64,000 nt of DNA from Beroe forskalii (GCA_011033025.1 WFMF01000084.1:62001-126000); one strand, 5' to 3'. Shown: positions 25,971-37,632, counted from the stretch's first letter. Numbers and translations: made by a program. The notes: generated by a model from the letters alone, not told the origin.

Positions 25971-27981
25971 CACAGGAAGGTTTTGCAACAATAATATTGA
26001 GTTTTTTTTCTCTAATTTACAAAAATTTAATTTTTCACAAATGCAATACAAACACGATTAGGTACCGTAAGTATTTGATCGAAGGGGTTGGTAAAGCTTA
26101 TGTGAAGTTATAAGCCCGAGGGCCCGAAGGGCCCGAGGGCGAAAAATTTTAAAGGCGAATCGAATCTAAGCATGGATCAATCTCAAAGGTCTTGCAATCG
26201 AAGGATTATTGGCTAAAAAATGTGGTTAGATGCTGTTAATTAAACTTAAAACACTAGCAATCTTGGAAAAACAAACAATAATTGGAAAAACAAACAAGGG
26301 GAAAATGGTAGCATGTCACTTTGTGAAACGCATCAGTTACAGCAGAACTTGAAAAGAGATACAAAACGATGAAAGAAAATGGGTTAAAATGAGCGTATTT
26401 ACATTTGGTGAAACTCTGCAGCACTGTTATAACATGATAATACCTTGGTACTTTGAGCGCCGCGCGTGATAACGCTCGAACGAAGTGAGAGCGTTTGCGC
26501 GGCGTCTCAAAGTACCAAGGTATTATCTGTTATAATACCTGAAGGATGAATTTTCTGCGATTTTTCATGTGAAAAGCAGTTAAATAGTCGGGGCCAATTA
26601 TTTGACTGTGAAATGTATGTCCAATACTCACTCTCGGGAGCTTTTTGAGAGATTTACCTCTTCTAGAAAGTAAATGTTGAAAGTTTGAGTATAAATCTTC
26701 GAATTTTTTCAACCAACAGAAAGTTATTGCAGCAAAATGTCAGAAATAACAGCACAACTATCAAAGAAACAACAGATTGAACACTGAAATAGACTGAAAT
26801 TCTTAAATCAGGAACAGGATATTGATGATCTATGAAGCTGTGACAGGTCCGAGGGCTGATATGTATCTACATAAATCATAGGTCAGAAGCATCAGATCGT
26901 AAAGTAGGTAGAAAAAGTTAAAAAGGTTGGCAAAATGTCTAATAAACTGGGGCAACGGTGCTCTACTCGAACTTTCTACTTGTGATTTGTGAAAACATAT
27001 TCAGATATTGGTCAGAACCAAGGCTGCAAAATTCAATTCAATTCCAAACTTAGTGTATAGGCATGAGTCGCAATCAAACCATGATTTAACTATTGAAGAC
27101 ACTGTGAATTCTGATTCAGGAACTAGCAAACTCCGAACATTTCCGTGAGCCACAACTATAAAATCCACAAAACGAGAAATTGAAATTGGTTGAAATAACG
27201 CATGCATCTTTTGAGAAATGACTGGATTGTGTAATTTAAAAAAGCACTGAACACTGATATGCCAACTCAAAGAATGACACATCTTTGAAAACTATGAATG
27301 GGAACATTTTCTTGACCTGAAACGTCCTTAAAACAACACTACAACGTATGATAATTGCATCACAAAAAACATTTGAAATATTGAAAGGCTCTGTCGAGGG
27401 TGCCGACTAAGAAGTCGCGCACAAACAATGTGCCCTCACATTGGTACCAGCAGTAACGATCTAAGCGCCTATTGTTCGTGCGCGACACATAACATGCCCG
27501 GGCAAGTTAGACACAGTCTGGGAAATGTCGCGAAGTTGTTATGAAACATGGTGCTCGCTCGATAATTAGCGGGATACAGTGTTTGAAATGTCTAGAAGGT
27601 ATTATGGGATATAATTCTCTCATGAGAACGGATTATCATCGTATGCTGACAATATACTCTCCACGCACATGAAGGTTATCAATCATGAAGCACCATGAGG
27701 GTTATCGGAAATAACGTGCTTGAAGGTATTATAATAGTAGACAAATGAGAATGACGTAATTACCATGGTTGAATATGGTAAGTCAATAGAATAAAGTGTC
27801 CCTCAAAATTTTTCTCATGAGAAGTTGCACTATGTATCAGAGTGTCGCGGTAATTAGGCGGCATTTATTTTACATCGTATCCGCTGTGTGTGAGAAAAAA
27901 TAATGCACCATTGTTACTAATGATAATGACGTATTGCTCTCACTCACCTCTTGCTATTTCTGAAGAATGTGTAACCATGAC
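25971..27981. other. Non-coding stretch with repeat fragments
   Basis: At 26341-26423 and about 27720-27840 there are diverged fragments of the central part of the foldback elements (TACATTTGGTGAAACTCTG; GGTTGAATATGGTAAGTCAA). At 26095-26150 there is a GGGCCCGA-rich palindromic patch. The hairpin at 26428-26532 is listed separately. No gene is supported; the 93-codon minus frame at 27001-27282 has no splice or codon support. Confidence 0.5.
26428..26532. repeat. Long hairpin element with a GAA apical loop
   Basis: GATAATACCTTGGTACTTTG and CAAAGTACCAAGGTATTATC are exact inverted copies. They continue inward as GCGCCGCGC/GCGCGGCG, and an inner ACGCTC...GAGAGCGT hairpin has ACGAAGT at its tip. 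It shares loop type and neighbourhood with the cloverleaf-like elements at 28584 and 30710. Confidence 0.7.
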
Positions 27982-28495
27982 TATGGTGGCCGAGGTGGCT
28001 AATGGCATTTTTTAAGCAATTTTTATTGTAATCAAAGTAAAATCAACCTAAAATAAACATAAAATAAAAATAAAACAAAAATGAAATGAAAATAGAATGA
28101 AAATGAAATAAAAATGAAATGAAAATTTTAAAAAATCAAAATGAAAATGAAAATAAAATACAAATCAAAGTAAAACCAAAATTGATTTTACTTTCATTTT
28201 CATTTCGTTTTCATTTCGTTTTCATTTTATTTTCATTTTAAAATGGTTTTATTTCTATTTTACTTTGGTTTTATTTTGATTTTATTTTGATTTAATTTTG
28301 GTTTTACTTTGATTTGTATTTTATTTTCATTTTCATTTTGATTTTTTAAAATTTTCATTTCATTTTTATTTCATTTTCATTCTATTTTCATTTCATTTTG
28401 GTTTTATTTTTATTTTATTTTTATTTTAGGTTGATTTTACTTTGATTACGATAAAAATTGCTTAAAAAATGCCATTAGCCACCTCGGCCACCATA
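27982..28495. mobile_element. Short foldback derivative C (514 bp)
   Basis: It has the same TATGGTGGCCGAGGTGGC termini as element B, flanked by TA, but the arms consist only of the terminal 210-300 bases of AAAATAAAATC-type sequence, joined head to head near 28185. It is an internal-deletion (MITE-like) form of the 5 kb element. Confidence 0.85.
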
Positions 28496-28583
28496 CCTGT
28501 GTGTTCAAATCTTCGAGGATTTACTTGAACATTCAACTTTTTTCATCTTAGATATGCCATTCTCCCAAAAAGCTCACGCGAGT

Positions 28584-28775
28584 GGATATATACCATATAC
28601 TCCTCGCCTCATGGGCTGAATTTCGTATAGCACTCGGGCTCTTCGAGCCCTGCGTGCTATACGATATATATATCCCACTCGGGCTAGCGCCCTCGAGGGA
28701 TATATTTTCATATCGCACGCGCATGCGCGTGCGATATGAAATTCAGCCCTAGAGGCTGCGGGTATATGTATATAT
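28584..28775. repeat. Three-armed cloverleaf palindrome (element 1)
   Basis: The closing stem pairs GCCTCATGGGCTGAATTTC with GAAATTCAGCCCTAGAGGC, extended outward by TATATACC/GGTATATG. Inside are three arms: CGTATAGCAC/GTGCTATACG with GGCTC-TTC-GAGCC at its tip (28624-28663), ATATATCCC/GGGATATAT with GGGC/GCCC inside (about 28665-28706), and a perfect palindrome CATATCGCACGCGC/GCGCGTGCGATATG (about 28708-28741). No coding potential. Confidence 0.7.
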
Positions 28776-29500
28776 TAACTATTTGATGTTTATTTTAGAT
28801 GTACCAAAAGTTTCCAAGTTCTTAGGACCTCTGTGATACCCAAAATCACATAAAGACAACTTATATAACATAATATAGCCAAGATTTTAGATCTGTGACC
28901 TTTGTATCAATTTTTGATTGAAAAAGATACCTACATTACTTACATATGTTTAAAAGTAGTCAAATATTTCCATTAGACCAAGAAAATGCTCGAAAAATAG
29001 ATTTAAGATACCTAAATCACATGGTGAAATTCGTTAAATTTCGAAACAAAATCTGTGACTATTGTATCATCTTTAAACCCATATCAAAAATTTTGATTAG
29101 TATCAGTATATAATTGGGGCCACTACACCCTCCTTAATTTTCCGACATTTTCATTGATTGGTTAGATTTCTATGGCATGTAGTATCAATTGAAGAAATGG
29201 TTTTTTGTGATTTCTGTATCATTTCACTTTACAGCATCATATCTCAGGATCTGATTGAGATAGAATCTTCGTGATTTCAGGATCATTAAATAGAGAGTTC
29301 CATCCTTCATAAAAAATTTCCTTCAACCAATTCATTCTTCATCTAAGGCCTTTAAAACGCACAAACCAAAAAAAGAATTTCACAGCAGTTATTTTTGAAC
29401 ATGTCCAACTGGTTAAAAAATCATACTCACTTCATGATGACAAAAAGATGCATACCAGCAAAGATACACGAATAAAAAGAAAATTACGAGACATCGCCTC
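28776..29500. other. Non-coding stretch, nothing recognised
   Basis: AT-rich, no frame or repeat of note. Confidence 0.5.
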
Positions 29501-30022
29501 TACCTTAGTACCAGAAATATAGGTGACTAATAATTAAGGCGCAAGATATCAAGGCGACAAGATATTAAGGCGATTTTTCCTGAAATTCAAATTGAAGTTT
29601 TTTCCGAAAATAAACGATTTTTTCCATCTAAAAATAAAATGGCTATGATATGAATATGAGTATGAAATTGAACGAAAATGCAAAAAAATGTTGTTGAGTG
29701 GGCCTTCAAAATACAGTACATCATATTATCCTTAGCTTTTCAAACGAGTCAATCAACATTTTAGAGTCAATACCGGCATCTTAACATCGTGCCACAGTGC
29801 AATGATACCAGAAGTTGCACTGATAACTGGCTATTAAGTTATTTATTATGTTGCTAAATTAAAAAAGTCGATTGGGGAGGAAAAATAACTGAGAAAAAAG
29901 TCTTTTTAAAAATTAAGACGACTAGATATTTAGACGACAAGATATTAAGGCGACAAGAAATTAAGACGATTTTTCCAAAATCGCCTTAATTTCTTGTCGC
30001 CTATATTTCTGGTACTAAGGTA
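29501..30022. mobile_element. 0.52 kb inverted-repeat element
   Basis: The ends TACCTTAGTACCAGAAATAT and ATATTTCTGGTACTAAGGTA are exact inverted copies. Next to each end is an AAGGCGACAAGATATTAAGG-like tandem motif, facing inward from both sides. No transposase; MITE-like. Confidence 0.75.
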
Positions 30023-30072
30023 ATAGAATTACACTCCAACAGTGGTATGTCTATGAGATTTGGCGCCCGCAA

Positions 30073-30430
30073 AGTCAGAATAAAAATAGAAAAAGTGAAC
30101 AAAAGAGGGAGGAGAGCACTGAATGAAATCAAATTTAGACTAAACAAAAATCAGATTATGGAATTTATGTCGGAATAAGAATCCAAATCATATTGTCCAT
30201 ATAATCCTATCATCATATTATATGATATCATATATGGAATTTTTGTCAGAATTTTTGTCAGAATAAAAATAGAAGAGTGAACAAAAGAGGGAGGAGAGCA
30301 CTGAATGAAATCAAATTTACGATTCTAGACTAAACAAAAATCAGATAATGCAATTTATGCCGGGATAAGAATCCAAATCATATTGTCCATATTATCCAAT
30401 CATCATATATGATATCATATATGGATTTTT
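30073..30430. repeat. Tandem duplication of about 185 bp
   Basis: A unit containing GAACAAAAGAGGGAGGAGAG and CATATATGATATCATATATG-like palindromes is present twice, with 10-15 percent change by eye. Confidence 0.75.
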
Positions 30431-30709
30431 TGTGAATCTGGGGTTGGCGTCGTGGGCCGTCCCAACATACAATAAGGTGCGAGATAATCAAATTGAAGGG
30501 ACCGTGTGATCAGCGAGGCTCCAGTACTGCAGAATGGACGGCTTGTAATTAACAAGGTTTGATATTTCCACAGGATAAATTGGCGATTACAAAATTCGTG
30601 ATAACCAGATCACTATGTTGTAAGTTGATGACGTTGAACCATATACCTTATCCGTGTTATCCGTATCAAAGTATCCAGTATCCTGTATCCGGCTATAATA
30701 TAGAACTAT

Positions 30710-30870
30710 AGGTCGAAGGAGTAACCTAATACCACATATATATAGTGAGCGCGAAGCGCGAACTATATATAGACGCATTATTGGCCGAAGCGAAGCTGAG
30801 GTCAATAATGGTTTGTTCTGACGAGGCGAAGCCGAGTTCAAAACAATGGTATTAGGTACTCCTGAAACCT
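30710..30870. repeat. Three-armed cloverleaf palindrome (element 2)
   Basis: The closing stem pairs AGGAGTAACCTAATACCA with TGGTATTAGGTACTCCT. It encloses three arms: TATATAG...CTATATA with GCGC-GAA-GCGC at the tip, CATTATTG...CAATAATG with AGC-GAA-GCT, and TTGTT...AACAA with GGC-GAA-GCC. All three tips therefore contain GCGAAGC or AGCGAAGCT, the sequence class known to form exceptionally stable DNA mini-hairpins. No reading frame of note. Confidence 0.75.
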
Positions 30871-31859
30871 ATGGTGATATTACATGGCGAAATAACATAA
30901 ATTAAGTGGTGGAAACTCATTAGAAATAAGAAACATGGCGTCTCATAGTTGTACTTGTATCAGGCGTCATGGGCAGAAAAAAGTTTGAATGATCTCGCCG
31001 GTATTTACATTTTGTCGGGCCTCAAGACATGTACACATGTGTCGGTGGAATGCATATTATTATGCCATGTAGCAATTTACCACAGTGAAGCAAGATAACG
31101 GCGTCATTTGAACAGCCTGTTGTTCATTGGAGTCGCAAATACCACAGAACTCGAATATCTGCGTTCCACCAAAATTATTCAAATTGAATTGGCACTTAAG
31201 GAGGCAGGTAACGTTACTCGTTTTAAGTCTGCGAACAAATGTAGGCAACTCACGTCATAAACTTTCTTATAGATTCCATGACGATGCCATCATTGTAAAT
31301 ACCCTATCAACTCTTGGAAAATCCCATAACATGGGGTTATAGGATCCGAACGACGCTAAAAAATATGTAGGCAACTCACGTCATCAACTTTCATATTGAA
31401 TCTACGTCGGAGTCATCACTGTAAACACAGCTTATAGGGTCGGAAACGACCACATAACATGGGGTTATAGGATCCATCCCGACCCTATAATATTGAAATA
31501 ACCCGATGTATATGGTTGCAAATAAGGGCTTATGAGCCATGTAATAAGTGGTAGGTAATATTTTTTCCTTTGTCTTGGCGTCTTGCTTGAATTCTGTTCG
31601 TTGTATACTCAACAGTGCCTCATAAAAGGGGTTTGACGTAAGCGTACGCCATACTGGTTACCAGTGCCGTTTAATGTGGCCTACTGTTATTGGCTTAATT
31701 AATTGAATTATGAAAAAATTAAGACGTCCATCTAACTTTTTGGGGACGACCAATTAGAAATCATATCGACCTGGGGTCTGCGTCGTTAGTATGTATTGTG
31801 TGATTAAGTATCATTCATGAGGAACAACTTGAAAGTTAACAGCCTTATACATAATTTTT
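30871..31859. other. Non-coding stretch with one tandem duplication
   Basis: About 31241-31350 and 31371-31475 share GTAGGCAACTCACGTCAT and ACATGGGGTTATAGGATCC as a direct duplication of about 125 bp. No gene is supported. Confidence 0.5.
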
Positions 31860-33405
31860 ATCATCAGCAAAAAGGGGTTATATCATGAGCAAAGGGGGGG
31901 GGTAATATCATAAGCAAAATGTTTTATATGAACAATGAACATCAACTGGAACATAAAACAATTTCTAAATTTAAGAAAAATGTCGCCATTAAAAATAAAA
32001 AAAAAGGGAGGGGGGGGGTTTTTAAAATTTTTTTAGAATTATGTAGATTGTAAAAATTTTTAATCTTAAAACCATTTTTTATTATTTGCCCCATTGTAAA
32101 TAATTTTTTCATTCACGAAAAAAATCCACCTAATACTAAACTCAATTCCCCCCTTCAAAAAAAAATTAAAATTTTCGACGTTTATAAAACAACCCAGTTG
32201 TTTTAAGGGCCAGGGAACAATTTAAAAAATCTAAGTATGTATATTTTGGAAAGAAAGGGGTTTCCCAGCAAACCCCAAATTTGAATTTTCACTCAAAAAA
32301 TTTTCAAAACCCAAAAAAAATCTTTCAATGAAAATTTTAGAAAAACCATAAAAACTAGAACTAGGTAAACAAAAAAGGGGTTATGCCCCAAAAAAAACTT
32401 TGTACAAATTTTTTTTTAAAAATTTTGTTTTTAAATTTATTAAGATTTATCTATTTAATGTAACCAAACGGTTGGGTACCCCTACGCATTGGAAATACTT
32501 TAATAACTTGATGAATTACTTTACCGACTTCTTGAACGACGGGGCCAAAAGGGCGACCCCCCATAAATTGCTTTTCGCTTTTTTCCGTATGGCACCTGAC
32601 TGACTTGAAAAACAATAACTAACTTCGCACGACCTGCTAACCTGATCGACCCGACCACCCGCTTACCGAAAACGCGCAAAGGGGGTGACTGCCCCGGCGC
32701 AGACGACAGGGCTGGCGCGCGACGCTGACGCGGTCCCGCATGACTGACATGACGGGCCCCCCTGACCGGCGCGACGACGCGCTTTACGCTGGCCCCGACT
32801 GACGCGCTGTCAGACGACATACTTAGCTGACACCCGGGGCCCTAGACATGCGCAGACCCCGCGACTGACAACGCAACTGAACATTTTTGCGCTTATTTTC
32901 TTGTCAAAATAACTTGACTTGGTGGCTTTACAATTTGCGATAACGCCAACGGACCCAAAGCAAACGGCTTGAAAACGAATAACGACTAATTTTACTTCTA
33001 TTAAGCTTGAAAAACAGAATAAATAACGCATTATAACACTTTATTTTAATCTTTTTTTTGTATGGATTTTGACCCAAAAACTATTTAACTGGTTTTTTAA
33101 ATCTTTCTTCCCCGAAAATTTTTTAAAGAAAAAACCGGGGTTTCTTTTTTATTGTCAAAAGCGTGGTCGTAAAAGGTTTCCTGGGGAAGTTTGAATTATG
33201 GGGGAAAGGGGCAGTGGGGGGCGGGGGGTTCGGGGGTTGGGGGGTTCAGAGGGGGGGAAAAGGTCAATAGGGGGTTAAAGGGGGGGCAAAGGGGGCCCGG
33301 GGGGGGGTCGTAGGGGTTTGGGGGGGCAGGGGGTCAGCAGGGGTCATTAAAAGGGGGGGTCAGGGGGGACATCACATCTTGGATGCAAACGACCTAAAAT
33401 ACAAA
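31860..33405. other. Low-quality or chimeric-looking sequence beside a gap
   Basis: Homopolymer runs (A, C and G runs of 5-9) dominate 31.96-32.4 kb and 33.15-33.37 kb. Between them, 32.52-32.88 kb switches abruptly to GC-rich sequence full of GAC, CTGAC and GCGCG. The pattern fits erroneous consensus at the edge of the gap better than a biological island. Frames here should not be trusted. Confidence 0.6.
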
Positions 33406-33505
33406 NNNNNNNNNNNNNNNNNNNNNNNNNNNNNNNNNNNNNNNNNNNNNNNNNNNNNNNNNNNNNNNNNNNNNNNNNNNNNNNNNNNNNNNNNNNNNNN
33501 NNNNN
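33406..33505. other. Assembly gap (100 N)
   Basis: Exactly 100 consecutive N, a conventional placeholder for a gap of unknown size. Confidence 1.
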
Positions 33506-33573
33506 CAAATTTGGGTAAAAACATCTTTTTCTCGACAAAAGGTTCTAAATTTCTAACCTGCCCTTCAGCCTTG

Positions 33574-34145
33574 GGATACCTTTTGGTAAACAGTATGGTG
33601 CTTGGAGGGAAGGTCCAGGTGTAAAGCCTCGAAGGGAAGGTCTGAATGAAAAATTAAGCATTGGATATCGGTTCAGCTCCTTTGAAAACCATTATGCACA
33701 CGTCCTGTATGCACTGTGGACAAGAAATCAGAAATTACAAAATTTTTTGGGTATTTTGGCAAACTTTGGCAAATTTTGGCAAACTTTGGCAAACTATGGC
33801 AAACTTTGGCAAACACTTTTTTTTTGGCAAACTCCAAAAAAGTGGAAGCGTTGCCAAAGTTTGCCAAAGTTTGCCTTACCCCCCTTTTTGTAAACAGTAT
33901 GGTGCTTGGAGAGGAAGGTCAGGCGTAAAGCCTCGAACAGGAAGGTCTGGATGAAAATTAAGCATTGGATATCGATTCAGCTCCTTTGAAAACTATTATG
34001 CACACGTCCTGTATGCACTGTGGACAAGAAATCAGAAATTACAAAATTTTTGGGGTATTTTTGGCAAACTATGGCAAACTTTGGCAAACACTTTTTTTGG
34101 CAAACTTCAAAAAAAGTGGAAGCGTTTGCCAAAGTTTGCCAAGTT
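33574..34145. repeat. Tandem repeat of about 300 bp x2 with inner TTTGGCAAAC array
   Basis: Each unit carries ACAGTATGGTGCTTGGAG, CCTGTATGCACTGTGGACAA, then several TTTGGCAAAC decamers and their inverse GTTTGCCAAAG. The first copy begins right after the gap, so the gap may lie within a longer array. Confidence 0.75.
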
Positions 34146-34155
34146 TGCTACCCCC

Positions 34156-34210
34156 GTTTCACTTCCACAGCATTTCTTCTAATTTAGAAGAAATGCTGTG
34201 GAAGTGAAAC
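34156..34210. repeat. Perfect 27-bp-arm hairpin
   Basis: GTTTCACTTCCACAGCATTT begins an arm whose exact reverse complement follows after a single-base loop. A perfect stem this long is unlikely by chance. It is too perfect for a typical animal miRNA precursor; more likely a recent inverted duplication. Confidence 0.75.
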
Positions 34211-34448
34211 TCATTATCAAAAGTTACTGAAACTATATCTTTAAGTATATCCTCTAAGTTCACTGAAAGTTAATGCCAATTCCAAATAAATATGGGCATA
34301 AAACACTTAATGGATCTAAAAGTAAAAACATTAATAGCTCACCTCACATCAGGGGTATTGTGTTGCTCATATCAATATCATGCTTGCTCGTCGGTCCGGA
34401 CTCGAGGGATTCGGTAGAATTTGAAAGGATCGATCAGTGTTGTCTTAT

Positions 34449-34632
34449 AAACTCTAACCCAGGTGTCTCGACCTTTTTGAGTCTGACTTAGAGGCGAAGA
34501 GTATTACGTCCCACCTGGGTACGCGTGACAACGCGCAAATCTGATGTCTGTGTAAATTCTACGGAAAAAGCACACATTTGCGGGCTATCACGCACCGCAA
34601 AAGTACCCTTCAAATGTCGAGACACCACGGTT
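34449..34632. repeat. Palindromic element with GGTGTCTCGAC ends
   Basis: CCAGGTGTCTCGAC at the left faces GTCGAGACACC at the right. The ends resemble those of the hairpin at 157-290 (GGTGTCTCCACC), suggesting one family. Confidence 0.5.
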
Positions 34633-35719
34633 ACTCCATCATCGGCGGCGTATTAGTTTACCCATGATTCGTCTGACATTGACCAATCAGCATGCGAGTT
34701 CACACTAACACTAACGACAGTAGTTGTAAGTCCGTCAACTCGCTCACTGATGAAGCTATCTTAAACGGGATCTGATGATATGAGCGAATACACAGTCAAT
34801 AATCATGGTTATTAAGTCTAGTTTCGACAACTTTTCATCCAGGAATTTTTAGTTTTTCTAAAGGAAGAATTACGGTTCCATCTCTGATCGAAGGGTGTAG
34901 TAATTAACCCACAGATCACAATGCCCGGCTCTTCCGCCTCCCTTCTGACAGATGAGCCAGAGCACACAATATGAGCACACAAATATGTCAGTTCTAACTG
35001 TCAGTTAGTAATACAATGTCAGCCATTAACCCCTCCCTCTTTTTAAATTCTAAATCAGCATTCGATGGAAATCACCGATACTTCAAGTTCACGTGAAACA
35101 TTTACCCGTATGTGTACACATGGATCGATCGATAAAATTAAAAAGCGTAAATTTTGCGTAAATTCATGCAATTGAAATACATTGCGCGCGATGTATTTGC
35201 AAATTCAAATTCAAAATGCGCATCGATCGATAGTCGATACAAGTGCACACATACGGGTTAAAGATTAGGAATAGATAGAGGGGAGGTTACACCAAAAATA
35301 GCATTTAATTATCAACCGGTTTCCGGTAAATCAGATTTACCAGATTCTGGTGAAATAATTAAGATAAATTGAGTATTAATTAATGACTATGAGTATCACT
35401 ATCAGTAAATTGGCCCGATGACGCATCGAGCACGGAGTCAAACTCTTGAAACCCTCGCTAAAAGATTTTAATAACAATGCCTCTGAAATGGGCTTTCGAG
35501 CTGAACATATTTACATGAGAAAAGTGCTCGGGATCAAATGAGCTCGCGCTCTTTTTTGTCAATCATTCACTGATCAGAATGCAAACCCAAACTAGGTTTG
35601 CACCCTGATAAATAATCATTATAACTCCAAAAAACTGTGGGTAAACTGTTTGCAAAGTAACTTCTTAGTTCTAATAAGTAAAATAAAAAAGGCTCATAAT
35701 TCAGCGGGCCTCTGTGCAG
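34633..35719. other. Non-coding stretch with one inverted repeat
   Basis: At 35102-35262 TTACCCGTATGTGTACAC faces GTGCACACATACGGGTTAA, with inner GATCGATCGAT and ATACATTGCGCGCGATGTAT palindromes. Nothing else is recognised; this lies downstream of the receptor gene's most distal 3' exon. Confidence 0.5.
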
Positions 35720-35983
35720 CTAAACTTTGAGTGGTGGCAAAGGCCTATTTCTCTGATTGTTTGTGTTGGGAAAGTCCAGCACGTCACGAGGCACTGGTTC
35801 GGGCGAGGGAGTGATTTGGTTAGCTTTACCCGCTTTTTTACGTCGCTTCTTCCGCTTCTTTGGCGGAGACGTGTCGACAGCTGTCGCTCCTTCACTGGCT
35901 GTATCCACGGTGGTTTGGGTGGGAGGCCTAGTCCCATAGGCTTCCAACATGGGTTCCGAGATCTTGCAGATATCTTCCGATCC
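35720..35983 (-). CDS. Candidate alternative tail exon D (polybasic, Pro-rich)
   Basis: Acceptor GTCCATTATTTCAG, phase 0, 87 codons to a stop. It starts GSEDICKISEPMLEAYGTRP, has a Thr/Ala-rich middle, a strongly basic run PPKKRKKRRKKAGK, PSPEPVPRDV, and ends NRPLPPLKV. The basic run would pass as a nuclear localisation or phosphoinositide-binding signal; RPLPPL is an SH3-type PxxP motif. It lies 1.6 kb beyond tail C on the same strand with no other upstream exon visible, so a fourth tail is plausible. It could instead belong to an unrecognised gene. Confidence 0.45.
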   Translation of the reverse strand, partial: GSEDICKISEPMLEAYGTRPPTQTTVDTASEGATAVDTSPPKKRKKRRKKAGKANQITPSPEPVPRDVLDFPNTNNQRNRPLPPLKV

Positions 35984-37632
35984 CTGAAATAATGGACAAT
36001 TCAGGGTGCAACATTGATGGCGCGAGAAGTAGCATGCCACACGACGGCAACTTCAGAGCACCAGTGTCGTCAGTGTCACTCGTCTAGTTCTATATAGTGT
36101 CACAAATCACAGTGCCATTATGCTTAAAAGTGTATTTTGTGATTGTGCCGATTTTTATTTAAAATAATAAATAGTGTACATAACAATTTATACAGTGTCA
36201 CCTGCCCGAGATAACGACATTCACAAAACTACAGTTGCTAGAGTTTGGGCACGTGCAGGGAACTGGGAAGCCGAAACTCCCCATTTCAACACATTCACAC
36301 CCGAAAACATCATAAATCACACAATTGGTTAATTACATGAAATGGTAAATAATTTCAAACATCAAATAAATCACATAATGTATTATTTCTGATCCGATCA
36401 ACTTTGTGTCACTACCAAGATGGAAAAAGGACAGTAATGCCAATTAGTTATAGCGAGTGATTAATGAGTTATCTTTTTGTTGTGTGGGCGCCGTATGGTC
36501 GTTATACGCAGGGACCTGGAGCATGCTCAATTCGAGCACGGCCGTGGATACATTAACTTTAAGAGATGTCAGAAAAATGATAGAATAGTGTAAGGAATGA
36601 TCTAGAACAATGATAAAATGGTTCACGAAATATATTGAGGGAGTTTTCAGTAGTTCTCTTCATCTTGTGAAGGCTGAACCACATCTCGATTAAGAAATGT
36701 ATAAGATTGCCGCCGTCCAATGCTGTCAGATAGTTAGCTTCCAACAGATCAGTACTATACAAGGCATAGTGTGTTTTTACGGAGCGCTAGTAATTCGTTG
36801 ATTTGAAAGTTTTGTTTTGTTTTGAAGCAAATATACGTAGCTTGGGTGAAATTCTTGGTTTTTATTTTGAATTGAAATATATTATTTTTCTGATTTCGTA
36901 TTTCAGAAAAAACTTTTGTAAATATCAGTTCTTCCAAAAGTATTTAGGCTTAGTAAAATGCAGCCAGAGTGAAATTTTTTCAACGTGAAATGGTGTCAGA
37001 GTGAAATTGTGTCAGAGTGAAATAAGGGTTATGTGTGTTAACAAGGGATATGGTGATGATTGGTATTAATTTTTTCAACATTTGATAGCCCTGGTATGAC
37101 CGACATTTTTATCCAATATCCATTGTACACTCAATTAAAAGGGCTTTTTATGCTCATGCTGTAGTGCTTGAACTGCTTGATATTCCCAAGTTATTTCAGT
37201 TAGTGAACAAAATGAAAACACTAAGGCCAGAAATGTGGTTCAGTAATTATGCCTCAAAATTAATTCATATTCAGCGACAAACTATACGAAGAAAGCAGGT
37301 TTTTAGTTAATTGACACTGATAATTGGAAAGAGCTGTTGATTAGATTTGTTATTTGATAAAATTCTCAAGCTTCAGAACACAAAAATCAAACAAATCATA
37401 GTTAGTGGATAGTCAATCAAAGGTCATCGGCTTGATATTGTACCAGATGATTTATGCTGATGATACACTTGATAATACATTTGATTCGTTGCGACATCAC
37501 AAATAACAGTAAGCAAGTCAAACACAAGCAAATAAATTCACAGCACAAAGAGGAGATCAGTAAGTATAGCAAAAACACAAAAGATCGTTGGAGATTACAA
37601 GAGGATTAAAATCAAGATTCCCTGCTTCTGAC
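35984..37632. other. Non-coding stretch between tail exons C and D
   Basis: No repeat or frame stands out; AT-rich. GTGTCAGAGTGAAAT recurs twice near 36992-37020. Confidence 0.45.

Noticed and set aside
27001-27282. 93-codon minus-strand frame
   Set aside because: No flanking splice signals fitting a gene, AT-typical composition and no recognisable domain.
33347-33624. Frames reading through the N gap
   Set aside because: They consist largely of unknown residues and low-quality flanks.
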